The position numbers were made by a program, and so were the translations under genes. DNA of 34,450 nt from Candidatus Nanopelagicales bacterium (GTDB lineage Bacteria; Actinomycetota; Actinomycetes; S36-B12). The DNA is taken from contig JANQZS010000037.1 in the NCBI GenBank assembly GCA_030728405.1, positions 1 to 34,450 on the forward strand, given 5' to 3'. Below, piece after piece: positions 12,017 through 20,362 of the stretch. How positions within the stretch are numbered: the stretch's first letter is position 1; each line of letters starts with the position of its first letter. The notes under the pieces were generated by a model. It searched no databases and had not been told where the DNA came from. It saw only the letters and a program-made list of their open reading frames with translations.

Positions 12017-12112
12017 CTAGTCGGGCGAACGGCGGGGTCGTCGCACACTGATCGGGATCATCACCAGAATGGCGGCAATCACCAGCACCCACGAACCGTA
12101 GATGGGCTTCAT
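12017..12112 (-). CDS. Putative 31-aa single-TM microprotein translationally coupled to arsR
   Basis: MKPIYGSWVLVIAAILVMIPISVRRPRRSPD; its ATG (cat 12110-12112) overlaps the arsR stop (tca 12109-12111) as ATGA. Confidence 0.35.
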   Translation of the reverse strand: MKPIYGSWVLVIAAILVMIPISVRRPRRSPD

Positions 12113-12492
12113 GCCAGCACGGCCGCCAATTCGTGCAACCGGGACGGAACGATGAAGTACCACGTCCAATACCCGCGCTTCTCTCTTCCAAGAATTCCCG
12201 CCTCGGTCAGCACCTTCAGATGGTGGGACACCGTGGGTTGAGAAAGGCCCAGCGGCTCGGTGAGGTCGCACGCGCATGCCTCGCAGTTCTCGCTTGAACG
12301 CAGCAACGCGAGTAGTTGCAGTCGGGCCGGATCAGCCACCGCCTTCAATAGACGCGCCAATTCCTCTGCGGTTGACCTGTCCATGGGTTCGGTGAGGCCT
12401 GTGGGACAACATGCTGGGCCTGCCTCCATCAACGCCGTACTGACCCTGGTGGCCATCATTCTCCCGTCAGACTCATCAAATCTATTCGACAT
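12109..12492 (-). CDS. arsR: ArsR-family metalloregulator
   Basis: LLKAVADPARLQLLALLRSSENCEACACDLTEPLGLSQPTVSHHLKVLTEAGIL; CxxCxC-type cysteines in the HTH region; divergent from ars genes. True start may be a downstream Met. Confidence 0.9.
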   Translation of the reverse strand: MSNRFDESDGRMMATRVSTALMEAGPACCPTGLTEPMDRSTAEELARLLKAVADPARLQLLALLRSSENCEACACDLTEPLGLSQPTVSHHLKVLTEAGILGREKRGYWTWYFIVPSRLHELAAVLA

Positions 12493-12499
12493 CGGTCGA
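12486..12499. promoter_or_regulatory. Candidate ArsR operator TCGAC-ATCG-GTCGA, plus nearby palindrome ATTGATCAAT (about 12,524-12,533)
   Basis: Perfect 5-bp inverted repeat with 4-bp spacer in the arsR/arsI divergent region; second perfect 10-bp palindrome downstream. Confidence 0.4.
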
Positions 12500-12583
12500 T
12501 ATAGATGCTACCTTCCTTATTGATCAATGTAAATATGAATGAACCGTACGAACCACCCAAATCACTCAGCCTTCGGAGCCCTG

Positions 12584-13039
12584 ATGTCTCGCGTACAACT
12601 TGCCCTCAATGTTTCTGATCTCAATGCCTCTATCGACTTCTACACCCAGCTTTTCGGGGTAGCGCCGCACAAGTTGCGCCCCGGCTATGCCAATTTCGCT
12701 GTCACCGAACCCGCCCTAAAGCTCGTCCTCATTGAGGTACCCGGTGCAGACCGCGGTGAAGGGCCGGCCGGTGCCCTCAACCACCTGGGCATCGAGGTTT
12801 TCGACACTGCCGAGGTGAGCAGTGCAGCACAGCGATTGTCCGACTCTGGACTTGCCACCTTTGATGAAGCCAACACAAACTGCTGCTACGCGGTGCAAGA
12901 CAAAGTCTGGGTCCATGACCCGGCGGGAACTCCCTGGGAGGTCTATGTCGTAACCGACGATGACCCCGAAAACCCAGAGCCTGCCGGAAATCTGCGCGTC
13001 GTTGACCAGACCGCGTGCTGCTCCGACCAAGTTTTGTGA
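12584..13039 (+). CDS. arsI: ArsI/CadI-like VOC dioxygenase (candidate C-As lyase)
   Basis: SRVQLALNVSDLNASIDFYTQLFGVAPHKLRPGYANFAV, LNHLGIEV, NTNCCYAVQDKVWVHDPAGTPWEVY: vicinal Cys pair and VOC ligands of the family. Confidence 0.82.
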   Translation: MSRVQLALNVSDLNASIDFYTQLFGVAPHKLRPGYANFAVTEPALKLVLIEVPGADRGEGPAGALNHLGIEVFDTAEVSSAAQRLSDSGLATFDEANTNCCYAVQDKVWVHDPAGTPWEVYVVTDDDPENPEPAGNLRVVDQTACCSDQVL

Positions 13040-13061
13040 ACTTGGAGATCAGATAACCCTC

Positions 13062-13775
13062 ATGATCGTTATCACTCGACGCCTGTTTGCCGAATTTCTC
13101 GGCACCGCGTTGCTCGTGGCCGCCGTGGTCGGCTCCGGCATCATGGGTCAGCGTCTCAGCGATGACCTCGCCGTCATCTTGTTGGTCAATGCGCTATCCA
13201 CCATCGCAGCACTCGGCGTTTTAATCTGGATTTTAGGCCCTATCTCCGGAGCACACTTTAACCCTTGCGTCACCGGAGTGGAACTCGCACGGCGTGAAAT
13301 TTCGCTCCCATTGGGCGCTGCCTACATCGGAGTTCAGATCATCGGCGGACTCGCCGGTGTTGCCCTGGCCAACCTTATGTTCGGCCTGATGGCATGGCAG
13401 CCATCCACAAATATCCGTTCCGGCCCAGGTATTTGGTTGGGCGAAGTTGTCGCCACCGCTGGTTTGCTGCTCGTCATCGGCGTCATCACGCGCACCGGTA
13501 AGGGCACCCTGGGCCCCGCCCTAGTTCCTGCCTGGATCGGCGCGGCCTACTTCTTCACCGCCTCGACATCCTTTGCTAACCCAGCGGTCACCATCGGGCG
13601 AAGCATGACCGATACCTTCACCGGTATCGCACCTGGTTCCGTGTTGGCGTTTATCAGTTTCCAAGTGATTGGTGCCGCGCTGGGCGCCCTCATTACCGAG
13701 GTTTTCTATCCGAGAAAAACACCCGAACCCCTCGATTTGCCGTATCCCATTGCCGAAACCGATCGGAGTTCGTGA
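13062..13775 (+). CDS. Aquaporin/MIP-family channel of the arsenic locus (AqpS-like)
   Basis: FAEFLGTALLVAAVVGSGIMG; two MIP half-repeats with HFNPCVTG and FANPAVTIGRS; embedded between arsI and arsC. Confidence 0.85.
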   Translation: MIVITRRLFAEFLGTALLVAAVVGSGIMGQRLSDDLAVILLVNALSTIAALGVLIWILGPISGAHFNPCVTGVELARREISLPLGAAYIGVQIIGGLAGVALANLMFGLMAWQPSTNIRSGPGIWLGEVVATAGLLLVIGVITRTGKGTLGPALVPAWIGAAYFFTASTSFANPAVTIGRSMTDTFTGIAPGSVLAFISFQVIGAALGALITEVFYPRKTPEPLDLPYPIAETDRSS

Positions 13776-14209
13776 TGATGGACCAGCGCCGAACTGTGCT
13801 GTTCGTATGCGTTCACAATGCAGGTCGCTCGCAGATGGCTGCGGGCTACCTCGAGCATTTATCCCGTGGCGCCGTAGAAGTACGCTCGGCCGGATCTGCA
13901 CCTGCCGATTCAATAAACCCTGCTGTCGCCGAAGCAATGCTGGAAGAAGGCATAAATCTTTGGGCGCAAACCCCGAAACTGCTGACAGACGCCGCGGTTG
14001 AAGCTTCTGATGTGGTCATCACGATGGGTTGCGGCGATGCATGCCGATGGTATCCGGGTAAACGCTATGAAGATTGGACACTTGCTGATCCGGCTGGTCA
14101 GGGAATTGATGCCGTTCGGATTATTCGAAATGACATCAAATCTCGGGTAATCGCTCTCTTGAACGACCTCGAAGTGACCGCTCACCTCGGCACCGATTCC
14201 GGCAGCTAA
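13772..14209 (+). CDS. arsC: Arsenate reductase, low-MW phosphatase type
   Basis: VLFVCVHNAGRSQMAAGYLEHLS, VRSAGSAPA, DVVITMGCGDACRWYPGKRYEDWTLADP; start overlaps the aquaporin stop. Confidence 0.92.
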   Translation: MMMDQRRTVLFVCVHNAGRSQMAAGYLEHLSRGAVEVRSAGSAPADSINPAVAEAMLEEGINLWAQTPKLLTDAAVEASDVVITMGCGDACRWYPGKRYEDWTLADPAGQGIDAVRIIRNDIKSRVIALLNDLEVTAHLGTDSGS

Positions 14210-14535
14210 TGGCGGTCACCTTTTCGCGAAATTGCATGTGTGACACAGGGTGTGCAGGTTATCCAAAATAGTCACCGAGTGGGCAATTTCCAGTTGGAGA
14301 GCTCCGGATTAAACGGCGTGGGGCCCGTTGGAATACGTTCTGGCACTTATGAACTGGAATCGTCCGGATACAGCCAACAGCACAGTCTGAAGTTCGCTGG
14401 TAGGTGGGGCTTAAACCGCCCTAGCCTCATTGAGTACCGCACAGCATCGCAGCAACATTCACACCAACATTTACGTCGGAATTCACAACTGTGATCAACC
14501 GCCCAGCGCCACCGCCAGTGTGACAGGCTCACCGA

Positions 14536-15213
14536 GTGCGCCCTACCCGACTCATCTATGTGGAGAATGACCCTGCCCTGCTCGGCGTCATGTCCACGCT
14601 GCTCGGACGCCTACCCGCCCTGGAGGTCCTCCTCGCCACGACCGACCCTCTGGTGGCCCTGGCCTCCACACTGGTGGAGGACGCCGATGTTGCCCTTATC
14701 GATTTAGCCCTCGGTCGCGACACACTCGATGGCATGGATCTCGGCGTTGCCCTGCGCAACCGAAACCCGCACATCGGCATCGTGATTCACTCCCAGCACC
14801 CAATGCGCAAGATCAGTGGACAACTGACAGATGGTGAACGCATCGGCTGGTCATTTCTCGCCAAAACCGGCACGCTGAAGCCCACCGAACTGTGCGATCT
14901 GCTCATTTCTACCGCTGCTGGGATGAGCCATAATCGGCTGCTCGAAACGGATGTAGCATCTGGTGCCGTGGGCGAAACGGCACTCGCACACCTCACGCCA
15001 AGGCAGCGCACCATCATGGGATTGGCTTCATTAGGGATGAGCGCTCCAGAAATCGCCCAGCAGATAAGCCTCACACCGGAGTCAGTGCGCAAAGATCTGT
15101 CCAAGGCATATCGGTCGCTCGTGCCAGCCGCCGAAGGGCGCACGGACGTGCGCACCCAAGCCGTGATGGCATATGTCAACCTCATTCAAGCACGTGATGA
15201 GTCTCTGGAATGA
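14536..15213 (+). CDS. LuxR/NarL-type response regulator
   Basis: Receiver-like N-terminus (RLIYVENDPALLGVM, ADVALIDLALG) and HTH LTPRQRTIMGLASLGMSAPEIAQQISLTPESVRKDLSKAY; GTG start. Confidence 0.82.
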   Translation: MRPTRLIYVENDPALLGVMSTLLGRLPALEVLLATTDPLVALASTLVEDADVALIDLALGRDTLDGMDLGVALRNRNPHIGIVIHSQHPMRKISGQLTDGERIGWSFLAKTGTLKPTELCDLLISTAAGMSHNRLLETDVASGAVGETALAHLTPRQRTIMGLASLGMSAPEIAQQISLTPESVRKDLSKAYRSLVPAAEGRTDVRTQAVMAYVNLIQARDESLE

Positions 15214-16328
15214 AGGTCCCCGCGCTGCCAGACCCGTGGTGGCGCATCATTGGGCCGTGGCCTTTCCGACCAGCGCTACTGGGCCCGGTGATGGCGATTT
15301 ACCTTTCCGGTTTGCGCAATAGCCAACGTATCTCTGAAGGTAACGTCTTCGATCTGGAGTGGTTAACCGAAGGCACGTTTGTCGCCGTACTGATGGCCGT
15401 CCCCTTCACCCTCGTGCTGTACCTCGGCGTACTATGGCAGCGCCGCTTTGGTGTGAAGCCTGCGGCTTACATCGCTTTTCACGTGCTCGCGGTGACAGTT
15501 GTTGTTGCTGAGCGATTTCTGGTCGGCGATGTGACGACGGATGTGTTAACTGATGCACCCACCATCGTCACGGCGATTCTTCGCATCTCCGTCGTTGTCT
15601 TCATCTTCACCGCAATCGCCGGCAGAACAAGCCAGCGACTGTCTGAACAGGTCCAGGTAACCCAGAAGGCGCTCAACCTCACCAGGGCCCAGCAAAGCAT
15701 CCTGCTGCGCGGCGATGAACTCACGCGACGACAGATTGCCGGTACTTTGCACGATCGCGTGCAAGCACGACTTATCGCCGCATGTTTGGAGTTGCAGATG
15801 ATGGATCTGCACGATTCCGAACGGACTCAGGCCACCGTAGAGTCCGTAGTCAACCAGTTGGAATCCGTTCGTGCGGTGGATGTTCGCCGTGTTGCACGTG
15901 CTCTAAGCCCACAACTCAGCGAAGTTGATCTTGAGTCGGCACTGGAGGAACTCGCCCTCCAATACGACCCCGGAATGCACACCGTAATCCGCGTTGATCC
16001 CACTCTTGACCGGTTAGGTCGGACCGTTCCGCAGGCCACACTTCTCGGCTGCTATCGCATTATTGAACAGGCTCTGCTCAATGCCGCAGGCCACGGTGCC
16101 GCACGACGTTGCGAGGTGGCAGTGAGCATTGTTGACGCTCAACTGCGCCTGACCGTGCGAGATGATGGGCGTGGCTTCACGCAGAGTCATGACGCTAGGG
16201 GTTTTGGCGCTACATTGATGACCACATGGAGCCAAGCCCTTGGTGGAAGCTGGTCGTGGACCGAGGGACGCACCGGTGGTGTGGTGGTGTCAGCTCAACT
16301 TCCGATGGATCAACCGGCCAGCCACTAG
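15210..16328 (+). CDS. Membrane sensor histidine kinase (HisKA_3/NarX-like)
   Basis: N-terminal TM helices; RRQIAGTLHDRVQARLIAACLELQ His box; HATPase VRDDGRGFTQSHDARGFGATLM; ATGA overlap with the response regulator. Confidence 0.82.
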   Translation: MKVPALPDPWWRIIGPWPFRPALLGPVMAIYLSGLRNSQRISEGNVFDLEWLTEGTFVAVLMAVPFTLVLYLGVLWQRRFGVKPAAYIAFHVLAVTVVVAERFLVGDVTTDVLTDAPTIVTAILRISVVVFIFTAIAGRTSQRLSEQVQVTQKALNLTRAQQSILLRGDELTRRQIAGTLHDRVQARLIAACLELQMMDLHDSERTQATVESVVNQLESVRAVDVRRVARALSPQLSEVDLESALEELALQYDPGMHTVIRVDPTLDRLGRTVPQATLLGCYRIIEQALLNAAGHGAARRCEVAVSIVDAQLRLTVRDDGRGFTQSHDARGFGATLMTTWSQALGGSWSWTEGRTGGVVVSAQLPMDQPASH

Positions 16329-16348
16329 CCGTGGGCTACCTGTTGTCT

Positions 16349-18112
16349 TTAGTCGTGAATCGATAATGCGAGTGCTGCCTGCACAAGCCCCACATGGCTG
16401 AACGCTTGCGGGAAGTTACCGAGAAGTCTCTTCTCGTGTGGGTCATACTCCTCGGCCAGCAGACCCACGTCGTTACACAAATTTAGTAGACGCTCAAACA
16501 GGGCTACCGCATCGTCACGGCGACCGCCCATCGCCATCGCGGTGACCAGCCAAAAAGAACACAGCAGGAACGAACCTTCATCGCCACTAAGTCCATCGCC
16601 GGTTGTGTCAGTGTGATAGCGCAGCACAAATCCATCGCGGGTAAGTTCACGCTCAATGGTGTCGACCATGCTGACCACGCGCGGATCATTAGCCGGTAAG
16701 AATCCCACGAGCGGGATTTGCAAGGTGCTTGCGTCTAGCACTGATGACGTGAAGGACTGCACGAAGGATCCCACGTGCGGGTCATAGCCCTCCGCGCATG
16801 TTTGAGCATGTATCTGATCAGCAATTTCACGCCAGTGACGTGCTCGCTCGGTGTCACCGATGGATTGTGCGTGTGTAGCGGCTCGATCCAGTGCCACCCA
16901 GGACATAACCTTGGAGTAGGTGAAGTCTTGTGGTTCACCGCGCACTTCCCAGATGCCGTTGTCTTTGGTAGTCCAATGTTCGGCAATCCAATCTGCAAGC
17001 GCGCACTCCAACTTCCAGGTCGATTCATCACCTTCTAGATGTGTGATTCGCGAAGTGCTCAGTGCATCCAATACTTCGCCGTACACGTCTAGTTGCATCT
17101 GACTCGCAGCACCGTTGCCTACCCGGACGGGCGCGGAGTCGGCGTACCCGCGAAGCCATTCAAGGGTGTACTCGGGTAGCCGCCGTTCACCTTCAAGGCC
17201 GTACATGATCTGCAGCTGAGCCGGGTCGCCGGCGATGGCGCGCAGCAGCCATGCCCGCCATGAGCGAGCCTCAGCCTGAAAGCCTGTCTGCACCAGCGTG
17301 TCTAGGGTGAATGATGCGTCGCGCAGCCAGGTGTATCGGTAGTCCCAATTCCGCTCACCACCGATCACTTCGGGCAGTGACGTCGTGGGTGCGGCCACGA
17401 TGCCTCCGGAGGGTTCATAGGTGAGTGCTTTCAAGGTGAGCAACGAGCGCATGACCTGCTCACGGTAGGGCCCGTCGTAGGTGCACTGGGCGCTCCAGGA
17501 CTCCCATCGAGTTACGGCCGTGGCGATTGCGTCATCAACATCGAATGCATGTGGCACCGGCTTCGTGGCACTGTGCCAAGCGAGTACGAAGGGAACGCGT
17601 TCGCCAGATTTGACCGTGAAGGTGGCCTCAGTGTGTTGATTATGTGAATCCAATTCGATGGGTGTACGAAGCACGAGCGCATCCGGCCCTGCGACGGCAT
17701 GCAAACCGCCATCGATAGCCGTCACCCAGGGCACCACCCAGCCGTAATCAAATCTCAAGCGCAGGAATGTTTGCATGGTGACTTCACCCTCGATGCACTC
17801 CACGAGTCGAACGAGCGTGGGGTGGTTCTTGCGGTGCGGCATGAGGTCAATCACTCTGGCTCGACCCGTTGGCGTGGTGTACTCGGTCGTCAGAATCAGC
17901 GTGTCTCCGAGGTAGGACCGCTGTGGCTCACCGATGTAGTCCGTCGGGCGCAGCGACCATTGACCGTTGCTCTCATCACCCAACAAGGCGGCGAACACTG
18001 AGCCGGAGTCGAACCGGGGTACACATAACCAATCAATATCGCCATCTCGTGTCACCAGGGCAACGGTGTGGGTGTCGCCAATAAGTGCGTAGTCCTCGAT
18101 GGGTCGACTCAT
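16349..18112 (-). CDS. Glycoside hydrolase family 15 protein (glucoamylase/trehalase-like)
   Basis: IEDYALIGDTHTVALVTRDGDIDWLCVPRFDSGSVFAALLG; GERNWDYRYTWLRDASFTLDTLV; LLAEEYDPHEKRLLGNFPQAFSHVGLVQAA. Confidence 0.92.
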   Translation of the reverse strand: MSRPIEDYALIGDTHTVALVTRDGDIDWLCVPRFDSGSVFAALLGDESNGQWSLRPTDYIGEPQRSYLGDTLILTTEYTTPTGRARVIDLMPHRKNHPTLVRLVECIEGEVTMQTFLRLRFDYGWVVPWVTAIDGGLHAVAGPDALVLRTPIELDSHNQHTEATFTVKSGERVPFVLAWHSATKPVPHAFDVDDAIATAVTRWESWSAQCTYDGPYREQVMRSLLTLKALTYEPSGGIVAAPTTSLPEVIGGERNWDYRYTWLRDASFTLDTLVQTGFQAEARSWRAWLLRAIAGDPAQLQIMYGLEGERRLPEYTLEWLRGYADSAPVRVGNGAASQMQLDVYGEVLDALSTSRITHLEGDESTWKLECALADWIAEHWTTKDNGIWEVRGEPQDFTYSKVMSWVALDRAATHAQSIGDTERARHWREIADQIHAQTCAEGYDPHVGSFVQSFTSSVLDASTLQIPLVGFLPANDPRVVSMVDTIERELTRDGFVLRYHTDTTGDGLSGDEGSFLLCSFWLVTAMAMGGRRDDAVALFERLLNLCNDVGLLAEEYDPHEKRLLGNFPQAFSHVGLVQAALALSIHD

Positions 18113-18212
18113 AAGAAGAGGTTAGCTATTCTGAGTGTGCTCGGCGTGCTCGACGCGACACCGGGGATCATGTTTGTTACGAATTATTGCCATTCGCACT
18201 CTTCGGAAAGTG

Positions 18213-18566
18213 ATGGAGATCGACACAGTTTCAGCCACTGTCCTCACTGGCACCGCCACTGTGTCAGCAGCTGAGCCAAAGGTCAGAAGTAGCGTTGAAA
18301 ATGTGAGTTACCTCTTTTCCGTGGACACCACGACGGTGCGTGTTGCACCTGGAACGGGTTACTACGGCCGGATTGTCGTGCGAAAACCGGCCACACTCGC
18401 TCAGCTTGCCGAAATCAACTGCGTGCCCTCAGATGGTTACGCGCCCTACTATGAGATTGGGTTGTCTGCGTTTTGAAACACCGACGGCTCCATCAAGGTG
18501 GAAAACAGTGGGGAGATTTGCACCAAAGAGCACAACGAGAGCTTCAATTTGCAAATTGCTGATTGA
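18213..18566 (+). pseudogene. Small putative secreted protein interrupted by in-frame TGA (18474-18476)
   Basis: Protein-like sequence continues in the same frame past the stop: ...YYEIGLSAF*NTDGSIKVENSGEICTKEHNESFNLQIAD*. Confidence 0.4.
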
Positions 18567-18590
18567 TAAGCAGCAGCTCCCACCACCACT

Positions 18591-18850
18591 TCATAGTTCG
18601 CACTCAAGTCCATCGGCCGATTTCTGGTGCACCCGGTCAGTGCTGTTCAGCTTTCCCTCGAGACGAAGTCCACGTTTGCTCATTGCGCGGGCGCAGGAGT
18701 GTGGGCTCGCTTTCGCTACCTCAACCATGCTGGCTGACACGTACTCAGAGACGTGGATGACGTTGTCACCTCTAGCGAGGCACCTGAAAATGTGCATGAC
18801 GGTAGACTTTCCTAAGCCAGAACTGATCCAACCCCGATCACTGTCAGCGT
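18591..18850 (-). pseudogene. Possible decayed ABC-transporter ATPase fragment
   Basis: Reverse strand reads GWISSGLGKSTVMHIFRCLARG, resembling the Walker A region of LolD/MacB-type ATPases (SGSGKSTLMHIL); no Walker B or signature motif follows. Confidence 0.3.
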
Positions 18851-19001
18851 TCTCGCATGGTCTGTCATATGCCCCCCGAAAAATGACCAGAAATACAACT
18901 TGTGAAGGTTACGAATGGTGGCTATGAACTTTGCCGCCACCGGCAAAAAGCATCAAAACATAGGACCATGTTGTCACATTGGCTGCTTGTGCGGTTGTTT
19001 A

Positions 19002-20354
19002 CTACCACCCAGAAAACTGGCGAATTTGTTCATTGCTAACGGTTTCAGCTTCGGCGATGGCAGTGAGCAGGATTTCAACGCCCTCGTTCATTTCGTCGTC
19101 GGTCATCACCAACGGAGGCGTGATCTCGAGGACATTGTCAGCCACATAGAACACCACAGCGCCGAGTTCCCAGGCGCGGTATACCGTTTTTCGTGCCAAT
19201 TCCGGATCAGGAGTCGAAAGGTCACCGTTCTTAACCAGATCAATTCCGATTGTCAGTCCTCGTCCGCGTATGCTACCCACCCGGTCACTCAGGCCTTGAT
19301 CAGCGATCCCAGTCTTTAGTGCCGCACGTAGCCTCTCTCCAAGTACCCGAGACCTTTGTGCAAGGCCGTCACGTCGGACAACTGAAAGCACAGCGAGTCC
19401 CGCTGCTGCGCATATTGGATTACCCGCACTCGTCAGCAAGGATGACGCGGTACCGTGATCGAGAATCCACGCTGGACCGACGGCAGCTGAAAGAGGCAGT
19501 CCACCACCGAGAGTCTTGCCCAAGGTGATGATGTCAGGGGCAATGCCCTCGTGTGCGAACGCGTGCAGGTAACCCGTTCGCCCAAGTCCTACTTTCACCT
19601 CATCCACAATGAGCGGCACTGACTTCTCATGGCATGCGTCAGCGACGAGCGAAAGAAACCCGTCCGGCGGGATGACCATCCCTCCATCAGACTGAATTGG
19701 TTCCAGAATTACACACGCCACATTTTCGCGAGACAGTTCGTCACGCAGTCGCAGTATGACGTCATCCAATACGGTCCCTGCATCGCCTGTGTGAGGACGC
19801 CAGGGATCGGGATACGGCAAAAATGTCACATTCGGATCTGCCGGAACACCTGCTGCAGCGAATATGTGAGAAACCCCCATAGCCAGCCCCAGTCCACCGT
19901 GGTAGCCCCCCTTGAAGGCGACAATTCGTTCTCGACCGGTCGCTCTTCTGCAGGCACGCAGAGCCACGTCATTGGCATCAGTTCCGCTGTTCCCCAGATA
20001 GACCCTGCGATTTGATCCACCTACTTCCTGAAGATCGGCCGACAACTGCTCAGCGAACGTGACTGCGGCTTCACTAATCGCAGAAAGACCACTGCCACCG
20101 GCAGGATTCTGGATCCCTGCACAAACCGCCTCAACGATCGCGGGATGCCCATATCCGAGACCCGCAGCGGTCCACGACGCCGAGAGATCCAGTAGGGCGC
20201 GACCACCTGCCTCGATCAAATGGCTACCCTTCCCGCCAATGACGGCTAATGGGAAGAAGCGTAGTTTTTCGACGCCCGCGATTATCCCTGAGTCTCGCTC
20301 AAGAAGCTGCCGGACAGCCTGAGGTTCACCTACAGAAGGGCTCAGAGCTGACAT
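19002..20354 (-). CDS. Class III PLP-dependent aminotransferase
   Basis: Start MSALSPSVGEPQ at 20354. YLGNSGTDANDVALRACRRATGRERIVAFKGGYHG, LIVDEVKVGLGRTG, PDIITLGKTLGGGLPLSA (PLP Lys). Confidence 0.92.
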   Translation of the reverse strand: MSALSPSVGEPQAVRQLLERDSGIIAGVEKLRFFPLAVIGGKGSHLIEAGGRALLDLSASWTAAGLGYGHPAIVEAVCAGIQNPAGGSGLSAISEAAVTFAEQLSADLQEVGGSNRRVYLGNSGTDANDVALRACRRATGRERIVAFKGGYHGGLGLAMGVSHIFAAAGVPADPNVTFLPYPDPWRPHTGDAGTVLDDVILRLRDELSRENVACVILEPIQSDGGMVIPPDGFLSLVADACHEKSVPLIVDEVKVGLGRTGYLHAFAHEGIAPDIITLGKTLGGGLPLSAAVGPAWILDHGTASSLLTSAGNPICAAAGLAVLSVVRRDGLAQRSRVLGERLRAALKTGIADQGLSDRVGSIRGRGLTIGIDLVKNGDLSTPDPELARKTVYRAWELGAVVFYVADNVLEITPPLVMTDDEMNEGVEILLTAIAEAETVSNEQIRQFSGW

Positions 20355-20362
20355 GGTTTGGA

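Noticed and set aside
12960-13061. N-terminal extension of the aquaporin ORF
   Set aside because: It overlaps the arsI 3' end; the MIP sequence begins at ATG 13062.
18340-18927. 195-aa plus-strand ORF
   Set aside because: Ser/Arg/Pro-rich with no recognisable motif; overlaps the better-supported remnants.
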